A stretch of 62,710 bases of DNA, from positions 1 through 62,710 of the forward strand of contig CASEOO010000017.1 in NCBI GenBank assembly GCA_949289565.1, written 5' to 3'. A model generated the notes under the pieces. The model saw only the letters and a program-made list of their open reading frames with translations. It did not search any database and had not been told where the DNA came from. Made by a program: the position numbers and the translations under genes. How positions within the stretch are numbered: position 1 is the first letter of the stretch; each line of letters opens with the position of its first letter. This document shows, piece after piece, positions 52,479 to 60,214 of this stretch. The DNA is from an uncultured Bacteroidales bacterium. Lineage in GTDB: Bacteria > Bacteroidota > Bacteroidia > Bacteroidales > UBA932.

Positions 52479-54572
52479 ATGAAAAGAGTATTTGATATAT
52501 TGACAGTTCTGCTTGCCGCATGCGTGATGGCATTCACAGGCTGTTCTCCAGATGAACTGAGCACGGAGCAGTATGCTGACAAGGGTGTGGCACTCAACGT
52601 GTACGGTCCTCAGCCCGTAGTGCGCGGCGGCCAGCTCCGTTTCCTCGGAAGCAATCTGGACCAGATCACGGCAGTCATCCTGCCTGGCGTAGATCCGATC
52701 ACAGAAATAGAGGTGGTGCAGGCCGGTGTGCCAAGTGAAATCAGAATCACCGTGCCGAAGGAAGGGCCTGAGCCTGGCTTTGTCACCCTCGTGACAGCAG
52801 ACGGCCAGGAAATCACGACGAAGACAGAACTGGAATTCCTGGAGACAGTAGTGATCGAGAGCATAGAGCCTCTGTCAGTGAAACCGGGAGATGTCATTAC
52901 CATAAAAGGTGAGTACCTGGACCTCATGCATGAAGTTATTTTCACTGATGACGTGCATGTGAACGAGGATCGTTTCGAAGAGCCTCATAGCAGATATGAG
53001 ATCAAGGTGAAAGTGCCTGTGGAGGCCCGTACCGGAAAGGTGAGTCTCAGCGACCTGGGCATGAACAGCGAAGATCCGGAGAATCCTATGATCAACTATG
53101 CCACTTCTGAAGAAGAGCTCATAGTGGCAGGCCCTAAGGTCACCGAACCAGTGACCGGAAATGTACAGGCAGGGCAGGAACTCACCATCACCGGCAGCAA
53201 TTTCATGTATGTCGACCATGTCGAAATTCCTGGAGCGGAGATTTCAGAGTTTGAAATAAATGAAGAGGGCACGATTTTGACTTTCACTCTTCCGCAGCAG
53301 CTTCAGCTGGGCGAAATTATACTTGTGGCGAAATCCGGAGAAGAAATCCCGGCAGGAACCATCCAGGTGAAGGTGCCGACTGAACTGTCTGTAAGTCCGT
53401 CTCCGGTAAAGGCTGGCCAGACACTGACCATTTCCGGAAAGGATATGGACATGGTGACCGGGGTGTCGCTTCCTGCATCTGGAAATGTGGAATCACCGTC
53501 CATCACTTCAGAAAGTGTGTCGTTTGCCGTGCCTGCAGAAGCTCAGGAAGGAAACATCACCCTGAATCTGAACAACGGTGTATCGATAACAGTCTCTTAC
53601 ACTCTCGTGAAACCGGTTGTCACCTCATACAATGCAGAATCTGTGGCAGTGGGTGAGGATCTGGTCATCAGAGGAACTGATCTCGACCTGGTGACAGGAG
53701 TGACTTTCGGCGGCGATGTCACCGTGGATGTGACAGCCTCTCAGGAAAGCATCAAGGTGACTGTCCCGTCAGGAGCTGTGACCGGCGCTCTGGCATTGAA
53801 CCTGGCCAACGGGACATCCGTTTCAGGCCCTGAACTCGAAGTCGAGCCTGAACCTGTCGACGAGAATGTATTCTGGACATGGACAGGATCATTCAACTCA
53901 GATAACTGGGCCAATGACCTGAATCCTGTTCCTGACGGTTTCGACTGGAGTGCAGTGGACCTGTCAGAGAACGATGTGGAACTGGTGCTTCAGCTGACAG
54001 ATGTCGTGGCTGACGCGCAGATCGTGCTTCAGATTCCTGCAGGAAGCTGGCCGCAAGTGGCAGGTTCTTCAGAAGTCAATCCGGCTGCAGGACAGACAGA
54101 AGCCAAAATAGAGTTCAACCAGACGATGCTTGACGATATCATGGCAAACGGAGGTTTCAGAATCAAGGGAAAGAATTTCTCCGTGACCAAGGCTGAACTG
54201 AGGAAGGTCGTGTCGGAAGGTGATCCGAATGTGGCATTTGAAGGGACACAGCCGTTGGAATGGAATGATGGCTTCAAGATTTCTCCAGGTCTGTGGTCCG
54301 GCAATATGCCTGACAGCGGAGTGACTCTTCATGTGGAATTCACTGCTTCTCCGGATTCAGACACTCCGCAGCTGCAGATCGCCGGGTCAGACTGGACCCA
54401 GCTGTCCAGTGTGACTGACGGCCCTGACGGCTATGTGAACATCACTGAGCCTGACCTGACAGAGAAGTCTTATCTCCTGAATGATGGTGATATAGCCAAG
54501 GTGAAATCCGGAGGCCTTATCTTTAAAGGACAGCATCTAACCATCACCAAAGTATATTGGACTGAAGAATAA
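52479..54572 (+). CDS. Five-IPT lipoprotein with tandem C-terminal binding-like modules
   Basis: The 697-residue lipoprotein (lipobox FTGC, Cys22) starts at the ATG at 52479; a TTG at 52470 is possible but gives no better signal peptide. Five IPT/TIG repeats follow (phrases RGGQLRFLGSNLDQI, KPGDVITIKGEYLDL, QAGQELTITGSNFMYV, KAGQTLTISGKDMDM, AVGEDLVIRGTDLDL). Two related modules form the C terminus, at about 462-575 (FWTWTGSF ... TMLDDIMANGGF) and 578-697 (FEGTQPLEW ... LLNDGDIAKV ... YWTEE). These modules recur in the protein at 56262. It is probably a long surface stalk displaying the binding pair. A strong hairpin follows the stop. Confidence 0.87.
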   Translation: MKRVFDILTVLLAACVMAFTGCSPDELSTEQYADKGVALNVYGPQPVVRGGQLRFLGSNLDQITAVILPGVDPITEIEVVQAGVPSEIRITVPKEGPEPGFVTLVTADGQEITTKTELEFLETVVIESIEPLSVKPGDVITIKGEYLDLMHEVIFTDDVHVNEDRFEEPHSRYEIKVKVPVEARTGKVSLSDLGMNSEDPENPMINYATSEEELIVAGPKVTEPVTGNVQAGQELTITGSNFMYVDHVEIPGAEISEFEINEEGTILTFTLPQQLQLGEIILVAKSGEEIPAGTIQVKVPTELSVSPSPVKAGQTLTISGKDMDMVTGVSLPASGNVESPSITSESVSFAVPAEAQEGNITLNLNNGVSITVSYTLVKPVVTSYNAESVAVGEDLVIRGTDLDLVTGVTFGGDVTVDVTASQESIKVTVPSGAVTGALALNLANGTSVSGPELEVEPEPVDENVFWTWTGSFNSDNWANDLNPVPDGFDWSAVDLSENDVELVLQLTDVVADAQIVLQIPAGSWPQVAGSSEVNPAAGQTEAKIEFNQTMLDDIMANGGFRIKGKNFSVTKAELRKVVSEGDPNVAFEGTQPLEWNDGFKISPGLWSGNMPDSGVTLHVEFTASPDSDTPQLQIAGSDWTQLSSVTDGPDGYVNITEPDLTEKSYLLNDGDIAKVKSGGLIFKGQHLTITKVYWTEE

Positions 54573-54576
54573 TATG

Positions 54577-54619
54577 ATTGGGGCGGCCCGAAATGGAACA
54601 CCGTTCCGGGCCGCCCAAT
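54577..54619 (+). terminator. Intercistronic hairpin upstream of the first GH26
   Basis: ATTGGG-G-CGGCCCG pairs with CGGGCCG-CCCAAT (one bulged G), capped by GGAAC/GTTCC. No U-tract follows, so it may be an RNA-stability or partial-terminator element that changes downstream expression. Confidence 0.55.
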
Positions 54620-54635
54620 ATAAAACCGACATAGT

Positions 54636-56051
54636 ATGAAAGGAATTTCAAAAATATTGGCCCTTGCGGCCATCCTCGCCGTCGCGGCATGTGAGAAACC
54701 GGAGGAGAACGGCGGAGGGCAGGTGAATGTTTCGGCGCCTGTGCTGGTGTCGTCGGATCCGGCTGACGGAACGGAAGATATTCTGGGCTCGGCTCTGGAA
54801 GTGACACTTACGTTCGACAAAAATGTTCTCTGCACGACTGAGAATCAGAAAAATGTCACCATCGACCAGGGGGCTGTCATAGATGAAATAGATGCATATA
54901 TGACTGAAGTCACAGTCTCTGTGTCAGGACTGGAAAGAGGCAAGACGTATACTTTGACATTCCCTGAAGGCACGTTGACGGACTATTCAGGCAATGCGGC
55001 AAAACAGGTCAGCCTCAGTTTTTCCACCAGGCCGCTTGTGAACCAGCAGATAGCCCAGAAACTCGTGACAGCAGATCCTCTGCCGGCGGCAGAAAGACTG
55101 TATGACTATTTGCTGAGCATCTATGGCACAAGTACGCTGTCAGGTGCTATGGCGAATGTGGCCTGGAATACCGATGAGGCAGACTGGGTAGGGAAATATG
55201 CCGGGAAATATCCGGCCGTGGCATATTTCGACTATATCCATCTGGCCAGCTCTCCTGCAAACTGGATTGACTACAGCGACATCGCTCCTGCCAGGGACTG
55301 GTGGAACGCAGGAGGCATGATAGGCGCAAGCTGGCACTGGAATGTGCCGCGCAGTTCTTCCGAGAAAGATCCGAACAACTTCACCTGCGATGTGGAGAAC
55401 AATGAGTTCAGCGTCACCGAAGCCTTGAAAGAAGGGACGTGGCAGAACGAGTTTATGAAAGAAAGCCTGGAAAAGATCTCCGGCTATCTGAAACTTCTTC
55501 AGGATGCAGGAATCCCTGTCATCTGGAGACCTCTGCACGAAGCTGCCGGAAATACCTACACTTATAATACGGGCGCATGGTTCTGGTGGGGAGCTGACGG
55601 GGCTCAGGCATACAAGGACCTCTGGATATATGTCTTCAACTACATGAAAGATGCAGGGTTGAAGAATCTCATATGGGTATGGACATCGCAGACATCATCA
55701 TATACTGACATAGATCAGGATTTCTACCCTGGAGACCAGTATGTGGACATCATAGGCCGTGACACCTACAACTGCACGGATGCTTCAGGCATGGCATCGC
55801 AGTATGAAGCCATCACCCAGACTTTCACCACCAAGATGGCGGCCCTGTCCGAATGCGGGAACGTGCCTGACATGGCGGCTCAGTGGAGTGCAGGGGCAAA
55901 GTGGCTCTTCTTCATGCCGTGGTATGACAGTGAAAACGACGGTACGGAAGGCTTCGCCCATGAACATGCCGATGTGGAATGGTGGAAAGCATCTTTCGCA
56001 TCCGATGCAGTCATCACTCGTGACGAACTTCCTGACGATCTGTTCAATTAA
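54636..56051 (+). CDS. GH26 beta-mannanase lipoprotein with Big_5-like domain
   Basis: The 471-residue lipoprotein has lipobox AAC (Cys19), followed by the acidic stretch EKPEEN that resembles the Bacteroidetes surface-export signal. An Ig-like Big_5 domain covers about 35-132 (APVLVSSDPADGTEDI, TLTFPEGTLTDYSGNAAK). The GH26 (beta/alpha)8 domain covers about 140-465, with acid/base Glu302 in WRPLHEAAGN and nucleophile Glu406 in LSECG. Predicted reaction is endo-hydrolysis of beta-1,4-mannan or glucomannan at the cell surface. Active-site Trp/Tyr (WFWWG, WVWTSQ) are kept. Confidence 0.92.
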   Translation: MKGISKILALAAILAVAACEKPEENGGGQVNVSAPVLVSSDPADGTEDILGSALEVTLTFDKNVLCTTENQKNVTIDQGAVIDEIDAYMTEVTVSVSGLERGKTYTLTFPEGTLTDYSGNAAKQVSLSFSTRPLVNQQIAQKLVTADPLPAAERLYDYLLSIYGTSTLSGAMANVAWNTDEADWVGKYAGKYPAVAYFDYIHLASSPANWIDYSDIAPARDWWNAGGMIGASWHWNVPRSSSEKDPNNFTCDVENNEFSVTEALKEGTWQNEFMKESLEKISGYLKLLQDAGIPVIWRPLHEAAGNTYTYNTGAWFWWGADGAQAYKDLWIYVFNYMKDAGLKNLIWVWTSQTSSYTDIDQDFYPGDQYVDIIGRDTYNCTDASGMASQYEAITQTFTTKMAALSECGNVPDMAAQWSAGAKWLFFMPWYDSENDGTEGFAHEHADVEWWKASFASDAVITRDELPDDLFN

Positions 56052-56085
56052 AATAATAACCTAATCAATATAAATTAATTACACG

Positions 56086-56250
56086 ATGAAAACAAACAGA
56101 ATTGAATCAGCATTCCGGGACTATTCGAGCCCGCAGACCAGAATGATCGAAATAGTCGCCGAGAAAGGCGTATGCGCATCCGACATCAATGGCGCTTCAG
56201 TGAATTCACTGGAAGAAAGCCACACATGGGGCGATTTCTTTAACGAATAA
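56086..56250 (+). CDS. Small protein of the mannan locus (54 residues)
   Basis: This short ORF begins MKTNRIESAFRDYSSPQ, has the phrase IVAEKGVCASDINGAS with a single Cys, and ends THTWGDFFNE-like (SHTWGDFFNE). It lies 34 bp after the GH26 stop and 11 bp before the fimbrillin-like gene, in the same strand and operon. There is no signal peptide and no membrane helix. Bacteroidales genomes often have such about 50-residue ORFs with a Y-x-x-P near the middle and a Cys-Ala-Ser motif beside fimbrillin or PUL lipoprotein genes, but I know of no function. The reading frame is supported by position and by typical codon use, not by homology I could test. Confidence 0.6.
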   Translation: MKTNRIESAFRDYSSPQTRMIEIVAEKGVCASDINGASVNSLEESHTWGDFFNE

Positions 56251-56261
56251 AACCTGAAACT

Positions 56262-57797
56262 ATGAAAACAATAAGAATAATTTCCGCAGCGGCGGCCGCC
56301 GCAATGTTAATAGCCTGCGCCAAGGAAAATATCATAACTCCTTCATCTCAGGAGCTCTCTCCTTTGACATTCAATGCAGTCGCCGCAGGATCTGCATCTG
56401 ACGATGCCACGAAGACTGTTCTTGCTGAAAACGGTCTGGATGTGCTCTGGACGGCATATGACGCCATCTCCGTGTGCGGAGCCGCTTCCCCTTTCACTTC
56501 CGATCTCGCTGAGGGTTCAAGTGCTGAGACATCATTTTCAGGCGAGGCTTTGGCTGCCGATGTGTACTATGCCGTATATCCGTATTCTGCAGTGACATCG
56601 TGGGACGGCTCTACGGCTGCCATTGAACTCCCTGCAGTGCAGGCTCCGGCATCGAACACATTCGCAGACGGGCTCAGCATCTGCTATGCCAGCACCTCTG
56701 CAGAGGATATGGCATTCAGGTTCGAGCATTTGCTCGGATATGTGAAGTTTACCATCGATGAGAATTCGGGCGCTGTCAGCTCGGTGAAGATTTCTGCCAA
56801 TGGCGGAGAAAGCCTGGCAGGTGCTTTTACAGTGGCTTTCAGCGATGGAATTCCGTCAGTCGCTGTGACTGAAGGGAGCGATGAAATTTCCATGGTCGCA
56901 GACGGGGCTTTCCCGGCAGGGAACTACTACTTCGCCATGCTTCCGGGCACCTATGCACAGGGTCTGACAGTCACGTTCTCAAATGCGGAAGGCCAGACAG
57001 CTTCAAAATCCATGAACACATCCCTCACCCTCGAAGCCGGCAAGATCCAGAACATAGGTACTGTTGCCCGCCTGGACGGCATCTCGACCGATGTCAATGA
57101 GCGCGTTATCTGGGAAGGCAGTCATAATTGTGGCAGTTGGTCCGGAAATCAAGATTTGGCTTGGGGCGGTTTTGGCTGGTCTTCAATAGACCTTTCAGAA
57201 GGTCCTGCGACATTGGTCGTGGACGTCACACTGGATAACACGCAGACTTATTGGCAGTTTATGCTGCAGACAGGAACAAGTTGGAAAGATCTGGCTGGTT
57301 TTACGCAAATCGATATGGTATCAGGACAGTCAGAAGTCACGGTTCCTCTCACGCAGACTATGCTGGATGACCTTGTAACCAATAACGGTCTCATTATCAC
57401 CGGATCTAACTATACGTTCACAAAAGTCACCCTCATCACCGAATCCGTATACGTTTCCGAAAATACCGTATGGGAAGGCACTCACGCTTTACTTGATAAG
57501 GAATGGCAAAATGCGATAAATCTTTCAGGTACTGAAAATGTATTCCAGGATATTGCAGATGGGGCGACTATCCATGTTGAATATGAAACAAGCCCGGATA
57601 CAGGCTATTGGCAGTTGCAGTTCAATGATTCGAACGGGCATATGCTGACTAGTATTCCGGAAGTAGAAGGATTGACAGCAGGCTCTGTTCATACATCTCA
57701 TTTGCTGAATGATGTTGATATCGCATCTGTAAGAACTTCAGGAATGATTCTGAACGGATATGGCGTCATAGTCAAAAGAATTTACTGGACCGAATAG
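56262..57797 (+). CDS. Fimbrillin-like lipoprotein with tandem binding-like modules
   Basis: The 511-residue lipoprotein has its lipobox at LIAC (Cys19). Its N-terminal part (about 25-275) follows the fimbrillin/Mfa pattern: LTFNAVAAGSASDDATKT, VLWTAYDAISVCG, VYYAVYPYSAV, FRFEHLLGYVKFTID, LPGTYAQGLTVTF and SLTLEAGKIQNIGTVA. Two C-terminal modules, at about 279-395 (VIWEGSHNCGSW ... QTMLDDLVTNNGL) and 400-511 (TVWEGTHALLD ... LLNDVDIASVRTSG ... IYWTE), are closely related to those of the protein at 52479. No other fimbrial gene is near, so it is probably a glycan-binding surface protein. Base composition falls from 52.5% GC (56641-56760) to 40% (57481-57600) where the modules begin. Confidence 0.85.
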   Translation: MKTIRIISAAAAAAMLIACAKENIITPSSQELSPLTFNAVAAGSASDDATKTVLAENGLDVLWTAYDAISVCGAASPFTSDLAEGSSAETSFSGEALAADVYYAVYPYSAVTSWDGSTAAIELPAVQAPASNTFADGLSICYASTSAEDMAFRFEHLLGYVKFTIDENSGAVSSVKISANGGESLAGAFTVAFSDGIPSVAVTEGSDEISMVADGAFPAGNYYFAMLPGTYAQGLTVTFSNAEGQTASKSMNTSLTLEAGKIQNIGTVARLDGISTDVNERVIWEGSHNCGSWSGNQDLAWGGFGWSSIDLSEGPATLVVDVTLDNTQTYWQFMLQTGTSWKDLAGFTQIDMVSGQSEVTVPLTQTMLDDLVTNNGLIITGSNYTFTKVTLITESVYVSENTVWEGTHALLDKEWQNAINLSGTENVFQDIADGATIHVEYETSPDTGYWQLQFNDSNGHMLTSIPEVEGLTAGSVHTSHLLNDVDIASVRTSGMILNGYGVIVKRIYWTE

Positions 57798-57808
57798 AAT
57801 CCATTTAC

Positions 57809-57847
57809 ATTGGCAGGAAACCGGCGCTGGCGCCGGCTTCCGCCAAT
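57809..57847 (+). terminator. Long intercistronic hairpin upstream of the second GH26
   Basis: ATTGGC pairs with GCCAAT, GGAA with TTCC, and CCGGCG with CGCCGG, in one stem of about 16 pairs broken by single bulges. No U-run follows, so an RNA-processing or attenuation role is more likely than full termination. Confidence 0.55.
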
Positions 57848-57864
57848 AAGATTAAAAAACGAAA

Positions 57865-58953
57865 ATGAAAAGAACTCTGACCATCATTGCCGCTGCGGCG
57901 ATACTCGCCTCCTGCGCCGGCGGCGTTCAGAACACCGCCCCTGCCGACAGGCTCATATCAGACCTCAAGGCCTCTGTGGAAGAAGGGAAAATCCTTTTCG
58001 GACACCAGGATGCCTATATGTACGGCCATACATGGCGAGCTTCATCGAAGGATTCCCTTGACCGTACCGATGTGAAAGATGTCTGCGGACATCATCCTGC
58101 AGTCCTCGGACTTGACCTCGGGGGAATTGAATTCCTGAATCTGAAGAATCTCGACGGAAATCCTTTCAGCTTCATGAGAGAAGCTGCGCTCAGGCATTGC
58201 GCCGAAGGCGGAGTGGTCACACTTTCATGGCATCCGCGGAATCCTCTGACCGGCGGTGACAGCTGGGATGTATCGTCGGACCAGGTGGTGGCATCTGTGC
58301 TGGACGGAGGCGAGAAGCACGATGAATTCATGCAGTGGCTCTCGAACTGTGCCGATTATCTGGATACATTCAGGAACGATGACGGCGAGCTGATACCCCT
58401 GATTTTCAGACCATGGCACGAACATACAGGCAGCTGGTTCTGGTGGGGACAGAAACTCTGCACCCCGGACCAGTACAGGTGGCTTTGGAAGATGACTTAC
58501 GACTATATGACAGCAGAGCGCGAACTGGACAATCTCGTGTGGGCCTTTTCGCCGGGAGCTGATCTGGGAGATGAGGAATATATGACTCGCTATCCAGGAG
58601 ATGACATGGTGGACATGCTCGGACTGGACTGTTATCAGTACGGGGAGCTTCCTGCATCGAATGAGACATATGCCGCACAGCTCAGGGACAGGCTGTCTCT
58701 CATGGCTGAACTTGGCAGAGAACATGGGAAACTGACGGCCCTTACAGAGACAGGCTGCGAAGGTGTCCCTTATGCGAAGTGGTGGACTGAGGTGCTTTAT
58801 CCTGCCATCGAAGCATATCCGATAGCTTATGTCTTGGTATGGCGGAATGCCTGCGACATGCCTGGACATTTCTATGCTCCGTGGCCGGGACAGGAATCTG
58901 AAGCTGATTTCAAGGAATTTGCAGTGCTGGAGGACATAGTCATGCTGGATTAG
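57865..58953 (+). CDS. GH26 mannanase/mannobiohydrolase lipoprotein
   Basis: The 362-residue lipoprotein has lipobox ASC (Cys17), followed by AGGVQNT without the acidic export signal. It is a single GH26 domain: LFGHQDAYMYGHTWR, VLGLDLGGIE, VTLSWHPRNP, acid/base Glu186 in FRPWHEHTGSWFWWG, and nucleophile Glu295 in LTETGCEG. The long GHQD...HTWR opening and the HP-RNP loop are typical of GH26 enzymes that act on short manno-oligosaccharides or release mannobiose. A periplasmic side is likely. It would supply mannobiose to the epimerase/phosphorylase route. Confidence 0.92.
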   Translation: MKRTLTIIAAAAILASCAGGVQNTAPADRLISDLKASVEEGKILFGHQDAYMYGHTWRASSKDSLDRTDVKDVCGHHPAVLGLDLGGIEFLNLKNLDGNPFSFMREAALRHCAEGGVVTLSWHPRNPLTGGDSWDVSSDQVVASVLDGGEKHDEFMQWLSNCADYLDTFRNDDGELIPLIFRPWHEHTGSWFWWGQKLCTPDQYRWLWKMTYDYMTAERELDNLVWAFSPGADLGDEEYMTRYPGDDMVDMLGLDCYQYGELPASNETYAAQLRDRLSLMAELGREHGKLTALTETGCEGVPYAKWWTEVLYPAIEAYPIAYVLVWRNACDMPGHFYAPWPGQESEADFKEFAVLEDIVMLD

Positions 58954-59053
58954 ACGCAGGATTTGAGACGGCAAGACGGCGTTATTGTCTTGAGCGGAAT
59001 GAAATGAAGACGAAAGGACAGGATAATTTGGAAAGCGAAATTTTAAGGAAGAT

Positions 59054-60211
59054 ATGAACTTTGAAGAAAGACTTGAGTGGCTGAAAGCTCAGCATGAAGC
59101 CCTCATAAACAGAAAAAACGAGCCGGTGGAAGGCAACGGCATTTATGAAAGGTACAAATACCCCATTCTGACAGGAGACCATGCGCCTCTTACATGGAGG
59201 TATGACCTGAACAGGGAGACCAATCCGTATCTGATGGAACGTTTCGGAATCCATGCCGCGTTCAATTCCGGAGCCATCAAATGGAACGGCCGTTATATCC
59301 TGGTCGTCAGAGTGGAGGGCGCAGACAGGAAATCCTTCTTCGCAGTGGCAGAAAGCCCGAACGGTGTGGATCATTTCCGTTTCTGGGACCGTCCAGTGAC
59401 TATGCCCGACTATGGCGAACCAGCTACGAATATCTATGACATGAGGCTGACGGCTCATGAGGACGGATGGATTTACGGCATCTTCTGTGTCGAAAGAAAA
59501 GATCCGAAAGCCGCACCGGGCGATCTGTCATCAGCTGTAGCTTCTGCAGGGGTGGCCAGAACGAAAGATTTCATAAACTGGGAAAGGCTGCCTGACATGG
59601 AATCCACATCGCAGCAGAGAAACGTGGTCCTGCATCCGGAATTCGTGGACGGAAAATATGCCCTGTACACCCGTCCGCAGGACGGTTTCATAGATGCAGG
59701 CCGTGGCGGCGGTATCGGCTGGGCGTTGGTGGACAGCATGGAACATGTAGTCATAGAGGATGAGAAAATCATAAATGCACGTCATTATCATACGATAAAG
59801 GAACAGAAGAACGGCGAAGGCCCTGCCCCGATCAAGACTTCCAAAGGCTGGCTTCATCTGGCTCACGGTGTCCGCGGATGCGCTTCCGGTCTGCGTTATG
59901 TGCTGTATCTCTATGTCACGTCTCTCGAAGATCCGTCGAAGGTGATAGCAGAGCCGGGAGGATTTTTTCTGGTGCCGGAGGGAGATGAATATGTCGGCGA
60001 CGTGATGAATGTCCTCTTTTCGAACGGCTGGATAGCAGATGAAGACGGGAAAGTCTATATTTACTATGCTTCCTGCGACACAAGGATGCATGTGGCTGTT
60101 TCTTCCGTGGACAGGCTTCTGGACTACTGTTTCAACACCGAGCCTGACGGATATACCACATCGGATTCGGTGGCGCGACTGAACAGACTGATAGACAGGA
60201 ATACCAGATAG
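59054..60211 (+). CDS. GH130 4-O-beta-mannosyl-glucose phosphorylase
   Basis: The 385-residue cytoplasmic protein has a five-bladed propeller fold. Key segments are [42 protein letters not shown], catalytic Asp129 in [17 protein letters not shown], and [19 protein letters not shown], with LHLAHGVRG after. These match GH130_1 enzymes such as the Bacteroides fragilis mannosylglucose phosphorylase, which forms alpha-mannose-1-phosphate and glucose from 4-O-beta-mannosyl-glucose and phosphate. It is 3 bp before the symporter gene, as expected for one metabolic unit with the epimerase at 42288. Confidence 0.94.
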   Translation: MNFEERLEWLKAQHEALINRKNEPVEGNGIYERYKYPILTGDHAPLTWRYDLNRETNPYLMERFGIHAAFNSGAIKWNGRYILVVRVEGADRKSFFAVAESPNGVDHFRFWDRPVTMPDYGEPATNIYDMRLTAHEDGWIYGIFCVERKDPKAAPGDLSSAVASAGVARTKDFINWERLPDMESTSQQRNVVLHPEFVDGKYALYTRPQDGFIDAGRGGGIGWALVDSMEHVVIEDEKIINARHYHTIKEQKNGEGPAPIKTSKGWLHLAHGVRGCASGLRYVLYLYVTSLEDPSKVIAEPGGFFLVPEGDEYVGDVMNVLFSNGWIADEDGKVYIYYASCDTRMHVAVSSVDRLLDYCFNTEPDGYTTSDSVARLNRLIDRNTR

Positions 60212-60214
60212 GAT

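Noticed and set aside
56262..57100. A fimbriae operon
   Set aside because: Only one fimbrillin-like domain is present. No Mfa2/FimB-like anchor, tip protein or further pilin is found, and all neighbours are mannan genes.
58225..58974. 249-codon open frame on the minus strand
   Set aside because: It lies opposite the second GH26 gene, which has intact catalytic residues.
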